DNA of 64,000 bases from Edwardsiella anguillarum (GTDB lineage: Bacteria > Pseudomonadota > Gammaproteobacteria > Enterobacterales > Enterobacteriaceae), in assembly GCF_008801815.1 (NCBI RefSeq), contig NZ_VZOX01000017.1, one strand, 5' to 3'. The position numbers and the translations under genes were made by a program. The notes beneath the pieces are model-generated. The model was not told the origin of the DNA, did no database searches, and was given only the letters and a program-made list of their open reading frames with translations. Shown piece by piece: positions 24,691-33,477 of the stretch. Position 1 is the stretch's first letter; each line of letters begins with the position of its first letter.

Positions 24691-24712
24691 CTGCCCAAAT
24701 TGGACAGTAAGG
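24691..24712 (+). promoter_or_regulatory. Activator-type box upstream of traI
   Basis: GCCCAAATTGGACAGTAA matches the CCCAAAWWGGGCAGTTACA box in orientation toward traI, 94 bp before its ATG. The -10 is not clear; TATGAT at 24730 is the best hexamer. Confidence 0.6.
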
Positions 24713-24784
24713 CGTCTGTGAGAATGAAATATGATTTGAGAGCATGTAGTTACTCGAAATATAAAAGATGAGAAGACGGTCTAC

Positions 24785-27715
24785 ATGCTGAAAGCCCTGT
24801 ACAAGTTATTTGGTAAAGATCGGGGTGAAACGACACCAAATGTAAGGGTGCTTCCTCTCCATGATATAGAGGATGAGGATATTCCCCGCTATCCACCGTT
24901 TGCCAAGGGTTTACCTGTTGCTCAACTAGATAGGATTCTTGCTACCCAGGCTGAGTTAATTGAAAAGGTAAGGAACTCTCTAGGGTTTACCGTTGAGGAG
25001 TTCAACAGACTAGTTCTTCCGGTGATCCAGCGCTATGCAGCATTTGTGCATCTGTTACCAGCCTCTGAGTCCCATCACCATCGAGGTGCTGGTGGACTTT
25101 TTCGCCATGGTTTAGAGGTGGCATTCTGGTCGTCTCAAGCATCAGAGTCAGTGATCTTCTCTATAGAGGGTACTCCGCGTGAACGTCGCGATAATGAACC
25201 TCGATGGAGATTGGCAAGCTGTTTTTCTGGACTTCTACATGATGTAGGTAAACCTCTATCCGATGTATCTATCACGGATAAAAATGGCGTTATCACATGG
25301 AATCCATACTCAGAGTCCCTATACGATTGGGCCAGCCGCCACGATATTGATCGTTACTTTATCCGATGGAGAGATAAGAGACATAAGAGGCATGAGCAAT
25401 TCTCTTTGCTCGCTGTAGATCGGATTATTCCGGCAAATACACGAGAGTTTTTATCGGTATCTGGCCCCTCGATCATTGAGGCTATGTTAGAGGCAATTGC
25501 TGGAACGAGCGTGAACCAGCCTGTAGCAAAACTGATGTTGGCCGCAGATCAAGAGAGTGTAGCCCGTGATTTAAGGCAGAGCCGCCTTAATGTCGATGAG
25601 TTCTCTTATGGTGTTCCTGTCGAACGATATGTCTTCGATGCTATTCGCCGATTAGTAAAAACAGGCAAGTGGAAGGTTAATGAGCCAGGGGCCCGAGTTT
25701 GGCATCTTCACCAAGGAGTTTTCATTGCCTGGAAACAATTGGGTGAGCTTTATGATTTGATCAGTCATGACAAAATTCCTGGCATTCCACGTGATCCGGA
25801 TACTCTCGCAGACATCCTTATTGAACGAGGCTTTGCCATTCCTAATACCGTAACGGAAAAGGGGGAAAGGGCTTACTATCGCTATTGGGAAGTGCTCCCT
25901 GAGATTCTTCAAGAGGGCTCGGCATCAGTGAAGATTCTGATGCTGCGTTTGGAGTCGAATGACTTGGTTTTTACTAGTGAGCCACCAGCGGTTACAAAGG
26001 CCGAGGTGATCGGCGATGTTGCTGGTGTAGAGATTAAGTTTACTGACCCTGATAGCGATAGCGATAGCGCAGAACAGGACAGCGCGGTTAATGAGCAAGG
26101 AGAAGATGAGTCTGTATTGTCTAGTAATGTGCTGGCGGCAGCACAGGAGGCGGATAAGGCATTAGCCGATATTGGTTTTGGAGATGTAATGAGCCTCATG
26201 GGCGATCTTTCACATGAGGATAATGATATGCGAGGACTTCCCTCGGTACAGGGTGATCGAGTGGAGGATAGCCCTAATGAAACACAAAGTACCTCGCCAG
26301 ATTCAAAAGGAGAGGAGATTTCTCCTCAAGAGATCGCGCAAAGTGCTCCTCCATTGGATCTGAATAATCCGCTTAAAGCTCTCCAGGACGTGACCTGGGA
26401 CTTTAGCCACGATGGTGTCACATCCGAACAAAATCCCCCTTCACCGACTAACCCTTCAACTATGGCGCAGGTTGCTATAGAGCAAAGTGATAGCAATGAC
26501 CCAGGCCAATTGCCCGAATGGGCCGTAGAAACCATACCAATGTCTTTTGGTGGGGTTACAGACCCAATACCTGAGGATAACTCCCCCCAGTATATGACTG
26601 GGGTAGACGAGATACCTTCACCGAGTGAGAGGGCTATTTTACTAGAGCTGCTTACGACTTATGGAGAAGCTACCGAACTACTCAAACGAGCCATTCTGCC
26701 CGTGCTGGAGGGAAAATCCACTTTAGGTGAGGTCATATGCCTCATTAAAGGACAGGTGGTGGTTTTATATCCTGATGGTGCTAGTTCTATAGGTGTTCCA
26801 TCAGAGGTCCTTTCTTCGCTATATCAAGCTGGTGCCATTGATACTGATCCATGTATGCCTAATCGAAAAGTTCGTGATTTTGATGGTGTTAAAGCTATAG
26901 CACTTGAGGAGAGGTTATCCAATGCCATTGTTGCAGCGATCAAAGAGGCAGAGTCCTCAATGAGAGGATACCAAGGAGTGTTTGTAGCTCCAGCACAGTT
27001 AAAGGAACAGGCTCTAGCTGCGTTGGTATCTCTTCCGAAAGGGCAGGATAAAACGGCCACTACACTCGGATCAGCTACTGCCCCCTCACAATCTGGCTCT
27101 GTATTGGAAAAACAATCGAAAAGACGGAAACGAAGAGCCCAGAGAGCGGCTAAAGATGATGAGGGTACAGAAAAAGCTATCCAGGATAGAGACAGCATCA
27201 CGAGCAGACAACGATCTCAGAGTCGATCTGCTTTAGCAGAGTTATCGGCAGATACACAGCAGCCGGTTGATAGTGAGAAGCAGAATATTGCCCACCTCCC
27301 AGTAAGGGAAAAGAGATTTGAGCCTATAGAGAGGCTGGCTCAACAGCCAACATCACAAGACAAAGTAGCTCAGGTTGCTGTAAGTGATCTAGATGCTGAA
27401 TGGGCAATACAAGCTAAAAGGAAAGGTCCCCCAGAGGATTTACCGGAGGATATATTTCTTCCTCCCAAGCTTAAACCAGAGCAAGCGATTGAGATGCTCA
27501 AAGAGATGATCCAGAAGCGCTCAGGACGATGGCTGGTCTCGTCAGTGGAAGAGCAAGATGGATATTTAGTAACTAGTGCCAGATCTCTTGACGTGATTGC
27601 GGACAGCGGGTTGGGTGTTTCTAAATTTATTTTATCCGGTGTGTTGAGTAGAGCTCAAAATCGACCGGTGCTTAAAAAAATTGATGGGAAATTATACTTA
27701 GAGGTGAATAAATGA
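24785..27715 (+). CDS. traI: MobH-family relaxase TraI
   Basis: A 976-residue relaxase. The MobH signature is at residues 97-111 (HHHRGAGGLFRHGLE), with a HD-type metal site in GLLHDVGKPLSD (residues 149-160) and SRHDIDRYFIRW. The middle (about 420-900) is acidic, Ser/Pro-rich and low in structure. The C-terminal domain (AEWAIQAKRKGPPEDLPEDI, LPPKLKPEQAIEMLKEMI) matches the second TraI domain of this family. It nicks oriT and carries the strand. Its stop overlaps traD (ATGA). Confidence 0.94.
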   Translation: MLKALYKLFGKDRGETTPNVRVLPLHDIEDEDIPRYPPFAKGLPVAQLDRILATQAELIEKVRNSLGFTVEEFNRLVLPVIQRYAAFVHLLPASESHHHRGAGGLFRHGLEVAFWSSQASESVIFSIEGTPRERRDNEPRWRLASCFSGLLHDVGKPLSDVSITDKNGVITWNPYSESLYDWASRHDIDRYFIRWRDKRHKRHEQFSLLAVDRIIPANTREFLSVSGPSIIEAMLEAIAGTSVNQPVAKLMLAADQESVARDLRQSRLNVDEFSYGVPVERYVFDAIRRLVKTGKWKVNEPGARVWHLHQGVFIAWKQLGELYDLISHDKIPGIPRDPDTLADILIERGFAIPNTVTEKGERAYYRYWEVLPEILQEGSASVKILMLRLESNDLVFTSEPPAVTKAEVIGDVAGVEIKFTDPDSDSDSAEQDSAVNEQGEDESVLSSNVLAAAQEADKALADIGFGDVMSLMGDLSHEDNDMRGLPSVQGDRVEDSPNETQSTSPDSKGEEISPQEIAQSAPPLDLNNPLKALQDVTWDFSHDGVTSEQNPPSPTNPSTMAQVAIEQSDSNDPGQLPEWAVETIPMSFGGVTDPIPEDNSPQYMTGVDEIPSPSERAILLELLTTYGEATELLKRAILPVLEGKSTLGEVICLIKGQVVVLYPDGASSIGVPSEVLSSLYQAGAIDTDPCMPNRKVRDFDGVKAIALEERLSNAIVAAIKEAESSMRGYQGVFVAPAQLKEQALAALVSLPKGQDKTATTLGSATAPSQSGSVLEKQSKRRKRRAQRAAKDDEGTEKAIQDRDSITSRQRSQSRSALAELSADTQQPVDSEKQNIAHLPVREKRFEPIERLAQQPTSQDKVAQVAVSDLDAEWAIQAKRKGPPEDLPEDIFLPPKLKPEQAIEMLKEMIQKRSGRWLVSSVEEQDGYLVTSARSLDVIADSGLGVSKFILSGVLSRAQNRPVLKKIDGKLYLEVNK

Positions 27716-29568
27716 CGATGAGTTATGATCCACTCGCCTATGAGATGCCATGGCGTCCTAACTATGAGAAGAGCGCTGTATTTGGCTGGGTTGGCGCTGC
27801 CGGTATAGCTTTAGCAGTGGAGTCAATTAGTACCATGCCTCCAGAACCGTTTTATTGGATGAGCGGTATTTGTGGGGTTATGGCAATGGCTCGTTTGCCA
27901 AAGGCAATTAAGCTTCATTTACTCCAGAAGCATCTAAGTGGACGGGAGCTAGAGTTTATATCTATTGCTGATTTACAGAAGAGTATGCGCGATACACCTA
28001 AGGATATGTGGATCGGCAATGGCTTTATGTGGGAGAACCGTCATGCACAACGTGTTTTTGAAATTTTAAAGCGTGATTGGACATCCATTGTCAGATACGA
28101 AAAGGGATTTAAGAGGATTATACAGGGCAAGAAAAAGGAACTTCCGATAGGACAACCGTGGATTCATGGTGTGGAACCAAAGGAGATCAGATTATTACAA
28201 CCTCTGAATCATACAGAGGGGCATACATTGATTGTTGGTACAACCGGCTCCGGGAAGACGCGAATGTTTGATATTTTAATATCTCAAGCCATTTTGCGTA
28301 ATGAGGCTGTCATTATTGTTGACCCTAAAGGTGATAAAGAGATGCGGGATAACGCTCGAAGAGCTTGTGTCGCAATGGGACAGCCTGAGCGCTTCGTATC
28401 GTTCCATCCTGCTTTTCCAGAAGAGTCCGTGAGGATTGATCCTCTACGAAACTTCTCTCGTGTTACTGAAATCGCGAGTCGATTGGCTGCTTTGATTCCA
28501 TCAGAAGCTGGTGCAGATCCTTTCAAATCATTTGGATGGCAAGCACTAAACAATATTGCTCAAGGGTTAATTATTACCCATGAGCGCCCTAATCTAGTTA
28601 AACTTCGTCGTTTTTTAGAAGGGGGTGCAGCTAATTTAGTAAGTAATGCAGTTCGAGCATATGCTGAGCGAGTTATGCCTGATTGGGAGCAAGAGGCAGT
28701 TCCATATTTAGATAAAGTTAAAAATGGCTCGCGGGAAAAGATAGCATTTGCCTTGATGAAGTTCTATGAAAATGTTATCCAGCCTAAACATCCTAACTCA
28801 GACTTAGAGGGGTTGTTGTCTATGTTTCAGCATGACCAGACACACTTTTCTAAAATGGTAGCTAACCTATTGCCAATAATGAATATGCTAACATCCGGCG
28901 ATTTAGGTTCATTACTATCTCCTGATGCGACTGACTTGACAGATGAACGGCCAATAACTGACTCGGCAAAAATAATTAATAATGCACAAGTGGCATATTT
29001 AGGCTTGGACTCTCTTACCGATAGTATGGTTGGTAGCGCTATGGGCTCTATCTTTCTATCTGACTTAACGGCAGTAGCTGGTGATAGATATAACTATGGC
29101 ATTGACAATAAACCGGTGAACATCTTTGTTGATGAGGCTGCTGAGGTAATTAATGATCCGTTTATTCAGCTTCTTAACAAAGGCCGTGGTGCAAAATTAC
29201 GACTTTTTGTGGCAACACAAACTTTTGCTGACTTTGCAGCGAGGCTAGGAAGTAAAGACAAGGCTCTTCAAGTTCTAGGTAATATTAATAATACATTTGC
29301 TCTTCGTATTGTTGATGCTGAGACTCAAGAGTATATAGCGGAGAACTTACCAAAAACGCGCCTTAAATATGTCATGAGAACACAAGGGCAAAATACGGAT
29401 GGAAGTCAGCCAATTATGCATGGAGGGAACCAAGGGGAGCGTCTAATGGAGGAGGAGGCAGACTTATTCCCTCCGCAATTACTTGGGATGCTACCCAACT
29501 TAGAATATATAGCTAAAATTTCTGGTGGTACGATTGTGAAGGGTAGGCTACCTATACTGACTCAATAA
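27712..29568 (+). CDS. traD: Type IV coupling protein TraD
   Basis: A 618-residue VirD4/TraD-type ATPase. N-terminal membrane helices lie at about residues 23-60, then Walker A GTTGSGKT (176-183), VIIVDPKGDKEMRDNAR, Walker B VNIFVDEAAEV and LRLFVATQTFADFAARLG near the C-terminus. It links the TraI-DNA complex to the secretion channel and powers export. ATGA overlap with traI gives equal expression. Confidence 0.95.
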   Translation: MTMSYDPLAYEMPWRPNYEKSAVFGWVGAAGIALAVESISTMPPEPFYWMSGICGVMAMARLPKAIKLHLLQKHLSGRELEFISIADLQKSMRDTPKDMWIGNGFMWENRHAQRVFEILKRDWTSIVRYEKGFKRIIQGKKKELPIGQPWIHGVEPKEIRLLQPLNHTEGHTLIVGTTGSGKTRMFDILISQAILRNEAVIIVDPKGDKEMRDNARRACVAMGQPERFVSFHPAFPEESVRIDPLRNFSRVTEIASRLAALIPSEAGADPFKSFGWQALNNIAQGLIITHERPNLVKLRRFLEGGAANLVSNAVRAYAERVMPDWEQEAVPYLDKVKNGSREKIAFALMKFYENVIQPKHPNSDLEGLLSMFQHDQTHFSKMVANLLPIMNMLTSGDLGSLLSPDATDLTDERPITDSAKIINNAQVAYLGLDSLTDSMVGSAMGSIFLSDLTAVAGDRYNYGIDNKPVNIFVDEAAEVINDPFIQLLNKGRGAKLRLFVATQTFADFAARLGSKDKALQVLGNINNTFALRIVDAETQEYIAENLPKTRLKYVMRTQGQNTDGSQPIMHGGNQGERLMEEEADLFPPQLLGMLPNLEYIAKISGGTIVKGRLPILTQ

Positions 29569-29578
29569 GAGCAATATA

Positions 29579-30154
29579 ATGGATAAAAAAAACTATATAA
29601 ATTATAAGGTGGCTTTTATGAGTCCAGTTGAACAAGTTATTAATCAGTTGAAGAGTCGAGGGAGAAAAAATGCTCATATTCTCAGTATCCTCCAGCTAGA
29701 TTGGCCTGTGTCCGAGATTATTATCGAAAAGTTGATTGGGTATATCTCTGATGGGATATCTGCTAATGATGAGCCAGTTATTTACTCCATCATTGAAGAG
29801 GCCTTGGATCGTTATAGTAAATTTGTTTTTCATGATAATAAAGAAAAGTATGAAGACCCTGCGAGAATCAGTGCTTTTGTTGAGAGTATTATTACTGAGA
29901 CTAGTCGAGCTTTAGAAGTTCAAATTGTTGATGGCTGTGGCTATTCATGGTCTGTTGATTCAGGTGAGCCGTTTTCTCAGTGGATATCAACTCACACGGG
30001 AGAGCTATCTATTAAACCGCAACCTCATGAGGATGAAATATCTTTGCGAAGCTTCCTCTATGAACTCATCACTAGTGAAAATGTTAGAACAGTTTTAAGG
30101 AGAACTAACTATGAAGAATCAGTGGTTGCTGGTCGTTTGGCTTTTAGTCATTGA
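29579..30154 (+). CDS. Helical protein between traD and the DUF4400 gene
   Basis: A 191-residue soluble protein, 10 nt after traD. The first ATG (29579) or the ATG at 29618 with AGGTGG upstream may be the start; I keep the longer one. Helical content is high (SPVEQVINQLKSRGRKNAHI). It overlaps the next gene by 44 bp. Its place is that of small variable genes between traD and the DUF4400 gene in related elements. No known family. Confidence 0.6.
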   Translation: MDKKNYINYKVAFMSPVEQVINQLKSRGRKNAHILSILQLDWPVSEIIIEKLIGYISDGISANDEPVIYSIIEEALDRYSKFVFHDNKEKYEDPARISAFVESIITETSRALEVQIVDGCGYSWSVDSGEPFSQWISTHTGELSIKPQPHEDEISLRSFLYELITSENVRTVLRRTNYEESVVAGRLAFSH

Positions 30155-30740
30155 AACCGTGATGATCCTTTTGCTGATTCCTGGCGATTGGACTGATAAA
30201 GCTATTAAGCGAGAGTCTGTGCTGGTGGAGAAAAGTCTTGGCATAGAATCTCGTCACTGGATACAAAGTAAAGCTTCTGAGTGGTTTAAAGAGAGTGTCG
30301 TTGATTCTGGCTTTTACGATGGAATGCATCGTACATTGATCCCATCTGAGGAAGAACGGTTGAAGTCACGAGGAATGCAGAATATGGGAGGGGGATGGTT
30401 CTCTTGGGTTAAGGGGAGAATAGATGCTTTAGTTAGCATTATCTATCAGTTCTATACTAGAGTAGCTCTTTTACTCGCTTGGGCACCATACATGCTTATT
30501 CTCTTTGCTCCAGCAGTTTATGATGGTGTTATGACATGGAAAATAAAAAGGACGAATTTTGACTATGCTAGTCCGGTGCTTCATCGGTACAGTGTCCGTG
30601 GAACTATTTATTTGATATCGGGCCTGTTTATTATCTTTTTTATACCGATTGCGCTTAACCCTATCATCATCCCAATGGTTATGATGCTGTGCTGTGTTCT
30701 CGTTGGGTTAACTTTCGGGAATTTACAAAAACGGGTATAG
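30111..30740 (+). CDS. DUF4400/TraJ-like integral membrane protein
   Basis: A 209-residue protein with four membrane segments: N-terminal QWLLVVWLLVIETVMILLL, then about 117-140 (VALLLAWAPYMLILFAPAVY), and a C-terminal pair (TIYLISGLFIIFFIPI; IIIPMVMMLCCVLVGL). The pattern and the position after traD match the DUF4400 membrane proteins of IncA/C and SXT-type elements, sometimes called TraJ. AGGAG precedes the ATG. Probably helps coupling or stabilises TraD; the role in relatives is not settled. Confidence 0.75.
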   Translation: MKNQWLLVVWLLVIETVMILLLIPGDWTDKAIKRESVLVEKSLGIESRHWIQSKASEWFKESVVDSGFYDGMHRTLIPSEEERLKSRGMQNMGGGWFSWVKGRIDALVSIIYQFYTRVALLLAWAPYMLILFAPAVYDGVMTWKIKRTNFDYASPVLHRYSVRGTIYLISGLFIIFFIPIALNPIIIPMVMMLCCVLVGLTFGNLQKRV

Positions 30741-30758
30741 CATCGTTTTTTCCTAGTA

Positions 30759-30782
30759 ACACAGCGGTTCAGGCCGCTGTGT
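30759..30782 (+). terminator. Hairpin at the end of the traI-traD unit
   Basis: ACACAGCGG and CCGCTGTGT pair over 9 bp with a 6-nt loop, 18 bp after the gene stop; no T-run follows, so termination efficiency is uncertain. Confidence 0.5.
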
Positions 30783-30909
30783 GTCCATCTACCAAGCAGA
30801 CAGATCAGCTCTTCGTGCCCTAAATAGGTTAGTGTGGCCCTATATAGATAAGGGGTTCTGAGTAATGATTATGGGTGAAGATAGAGCTGAATGATATTTA
30901 GGGGGGGGT

Positions 30910-31311
30910 ATGGATTTAGTGTGTAGGGTTATCTTAGTTGCCCTGGTCGCAGCTATTTGTGGTCCGGTGCTTGCGTCTAGTAACGTACCTCCTTCTGAGG
31001 TATCTGAGGGTTATGTCATCGATAGCTTGGATAAAAAAATTGAGATGATAAAAGTAAGTTGTCCGGAATGTGCATTGGTAGCTACTGATGTAATAGAGCT
31101 TCGTGTTCATAATTGCCAGCTAAAAAATACATCTAGTGAGATGCTTCTGGGAACAATGAAAAATGACCCAATGTATTTTTTTATGCTGGAGGTATATACC
31201 TTGGCAGGTTTTGAAAAATATAAGTATGTGAAAGGGGTTGCTGAGTCGGCTGTTGACTGCGGTAATCCAGTTAATTGGGTGCATCTAACTTGGAGAGGCC
31301 TCTGGAACTGA
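30910..31311 (+). CDS. Secreted cysteine-containing protein, unknown function
   Basis: A 133-residue protein with a signal peptide (CRVILVALVAAICGPVLASS). The mature part has SCPECALVA and two further cysteines (HNCQLKN, VDCGN), consistent with disulfides in the periplasm. It is preceded by a run of eight Gs that serves as a ribosome site. It lies alone between the traD and traL blocks. Not recognised. Confidence 0.6.
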   Translation: MDLVCRVILVALVAAICGPVLASSNVPPSEVSEGYVIDSLDKKIEMIKVSCPECALVATDVIELRVHNCQLKNTSSEMLLGTMKNDPMYFFMLEVYTLAGFEKYKYVKGVAESAVDCGNPVNWVHLTWRGLWN

Positions 31312-31375
31312 GCCTAGGGCGTTGTCAGGGGTAATGCTCTGCCACCAGCTACTTGAGTTAGAGCTCATTCTGATG

Positions 31376-31523
31376 TTTCACATGTGAAAGTTGCTATGGT
31401 CAGAGCGTGGAGCTATGCGGTGTTTTGGGGGGTGTAGATGGCATAGGGGATATGACTGGTATTTCACATGTGAAAGGGACTTCTAGCTATGCTCAGAGAG
31501 GTCCCTGTGTTTCACATGTGAAA
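31376..31523. promoter_or_regulatory. Three TTTCACATGTGAAA operators upstream of the traL block
   Basis: Exact palindromes at 31376-31389, 31462-31475 and 31510-31523, followed by a terminator, an activator-type box and traL. The last two are 48 bp apart, the same period as the array at 12 kb. They may silence pilus expression through the KorB-like ParB. Confidence 0.75.
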
Positions 31524-31542
31524 ATTCCCTAGAGATCAAGGC

Positions 31543-31568
31543 AGGTGGCGTTTTCGCCACCTTTTTTA
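31543..31568 (+). terminator. Intrinsic terminator before the traL block
   Basis: AGGTGGCG, TTTT loop, CGCCACCT followed by TTTTTT. It insulates the traL promoter. Confidence 0.88.
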
Positions 31569-31580
31569 TTCGTTGCTGTA

Positions 31581-31604
31581 AGTGCCCGAAAAGGGCGCGA
31601 AGCC
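31581..31604 (+). promoter_or_regulatory. Activator-type box upstream of traL
   Basis: GTGCCCGAAAAGGGCGCGAAG fits the shared box; the GGGCGC form is the same as at 41521. traL starts about 60-80 bp downstream. Confidence 0.6.
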
Positions 31605-31665
31605 GTGGCAAAAAATCAATGCTATTGAATGAAAATGGTCTTCACTAGGGATAATGAGGGCTGAT

Positions 31666-31947
31666 ATGAAACCTACAAAAATACCTGGCTGGATTGATGA
31701 GCCACCGCATTTGCTTTTGTGGAGTGCTGATGAATTAGTCCCAATGATACTGGGGTTAACGATAGGTGTGGTCATCGGTAAGGCTTTGGTCTGCTTCTTG
31801 ATTGGTGTGGGTATCACTAATCTTTATCGTAGATTTAGAGATAACCATCCTGATGGCTATCTCCTTCATATGATTTATTGGGCTGGATTTATTATGACAA
31901 AAGCTAAATCCATGAAGAATCCATATGTTCGGAGGTATTTACCGTGA
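31666..31947 (+). CDS. traL: Conjugative pilus protein TraL
   Basis: A 93-residue inner-membrane protein from the ATG at 31666 (MKPTKIPGWIDEPPHLLLW), with GAGGGC 5 nt upstream; an ATG at 31654 adds four residues. One long or two membrane helices (LVPMILGLTIGVVIGKAL, VCFLIGVGI), then YRRFRDNHPDGYLLHMIYW, the typical TraL layout (VirB3-like). First gene of traL-E-K-B-V-A. Its stop overlaps the traE start (GTGA). Confidence 0.9.
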   Translation: MKPTKIPGWIDEPPHLLLWSADELVPMILGLTIGVVIGKALVCFLIGVGITNLYRRFRDNHPDGYLLHMIYWAGFIMTKAKSMKNPYVRRYLP

Positions 31948-32561
31948 ATTATAAAAAATACCTCAAAACTTGGGAGGGGCTCCAGACAGAAAATAAATGG
32001 GGCCGTATTTTTCAAAGTGGATTGATTATTATCATTATTTTATTGGTTGTTTTGATTTTTCGTAAAGAAACAATTATTGCAATCCAACCATTTACTCTTA
32101 CAGAAGAAGCATTAGTAACAAAAAACAACTCATCTCAGTCTTATAAAGAGGCTTGGGGATTCGCTTTTGCCCAGTTGTTTGGAAATGTGACACCAGGGAC
32201 TGTAGGTTTTATTACTGAGCGAGTTCGGCCTTTCCTCTCTCCTCGCATCTATCAAGATGTGATTGATGCTATTGAGATGCAATCTCGCCAGATTAAAAAT
32301 GACCGAGTTTCAATCCGATTTGAACCTCGGACGGTGGAGTATGAGCTTAATAGTGACAAGGTATTTGTATATGGTTACTCCTACACGAAAGGTGCGTCTT
32401 CAACAGAAGAACGTAGTGAGAGAACTTATGAATTCATTATAAAAATATCCAACTATGCACCTTTGTTAGATTTTATTGATACCTATATAGGGAAACCACG
32501 TACTGAAAAAGTTTTAGAGCAGATGAAGCGTAAAGAGGAAAGCAGGAGATCTCATGAGTAA
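31944..32561 (+). CDS. traE: Conjugation protein TraE (VirB8-like)
   Basis: A 205-residue protein starting with GTG inside the traL stop, with GGAGGT 7 nt upstream. One N-terminal membrane helix (SGLIIIIILLVVLIF) is followed by a periplasmic domain (AWGFAFAQLFGNVTPGTVGF, RTVEYELNSDKVFVYGY). It is a bitopic scaffold protein of the F-type channel. It overlaps traK by 8 bp. Confidence 0.9.
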   Translation: MNYKKYLKTWEGLQTENKWGRIFQSGLIIIIILLVVLIFRKETIIAIQPFTLTEEALVTKNNSSQSYKEAWGFAFAQLFGNVTPGTVGFITERVRPFLSPRIYQDVIDAIEMQSRQIKNDRVSIRFEPRTVEYELNSDKVFVYGYSYTKGASSTEERSERTYEFIIKISNYAPLLDFIDTYIGKPRTEKVLEQMKRKEESRRSHE

Positions 32562-33477
32562 CAACGTTAAGTGTTCATTGCTACTGGTTTTGCCATTGGC
32601 ATTTGCGACATCGTTGGTTTATGCCACCGATGATATTCCTGTGGTTCCTGAGAGTGTAATGAAAAAAAATGTTCCTGCGCCGGTAATGACTGGGCAAAGC
32701 TCAAGGATGACTATAAGGATGAACGAAAGCGCATTGCTGACAATGAAGCCTGGCGTAAATCAAATCATCCCAATAGCAATTGGTCATCCAAATCGGATCG
32801 TTACGCCATTTAGTAATCCAGAGGTTGTCTCAACATCTTTAAGCGGCTCTAACGAAAATGGGCAATGTGGAGAAATCTGCATAAAAGAGAATGTGGTTTA
32901 TGTTGCGACTGATAAAGAGAGTCCGGTAACAGCCTTTATTACTGAGAAAGGATCAGAAGCACAATCTCTGAGCTTAACGATGGTTCCTCGTCGAATTCCA
33001 CCTAGAGAGGTTTTCCTCAAGCTTGATAGCAGTAATGGTATGGGGATCGGTAGCTCCTTTGGAAACTCTAAGGCTGAGACTTGGGAAACAAGCCAGCCTT
33101 ATGTCGAGACTGTTCGTACTGTATTTCGAAAGATAGCTTTGGGTGAGATTCCCCAAGGGTACACAATTAATCGTATCCCATCAGGCATAAGTACGCCAAG
33201 TTGCGCCCAACCTGGAGTCCGTGTGGATTTTAGCAAAGGGCAGTATGTGATGGGACACCATTTGAATGTTTTCATTGGGGTGGCTGAAAATGTTGCAAAT
33301 CAACCTATAGAAATTAAAGAGGCCATGTGTGGAGGGTGGGATGTCGCGGCTGTGACCTCTTGGCCTTACAACGTATTAGAACCGGGGCAGAAAACTGAGA
33401 TTTATGTAGCGAAGAAACAATTAAGAGGCACGGCTCCAACATCTAAGCGACCTTCTCTTTTAGGAGGTGTCCAATGA
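32554..33477 (+). CDS. traK: Conjugation protein TraK (VirB9/secretin-like)
   Basis: A 307-residue periplasmic protein with signal peptide (LLLVLPLAFATSLVYA). The N-terminal domain has LLTMKPGVNQIIPIAIGHPN and RIVTPFSNPEV, the typical TraK opening, and C-terminal beta strands follow (VENVANQPIEIKEAMCGGWD). It assembles with TraB and lipoprotein TraV in the outer-membrane core. ATGA overlap with traB. Confidence 0.9.
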   Translation: MSNNVKCSLLLVLPLAFATSLVYATDDIPVVPESVMKKNVPAPVMTGQSSRMTIRMNESALLTMKPGVNQIIPIAIGHPNRIVTPFSNPEVVSTSLSGSNENGQCGEICIKENVVYVATDKESPVTAFITEKGSEAQSLSLTMVPRRIPPREVFLKLDSSNGMGIGSSFGNSKAETWETSQPYVETVRTVFRKIALGEIPQGYTINRIPSGISTPSCAQPGVRVDFSKGQYVMGHHLNVFIGVAENVANQPIEIKEAMCGGWDVAAVTSWPYNVLEPGQKTEIYVAKKQLRGTAPTSKRPSLLGGVQ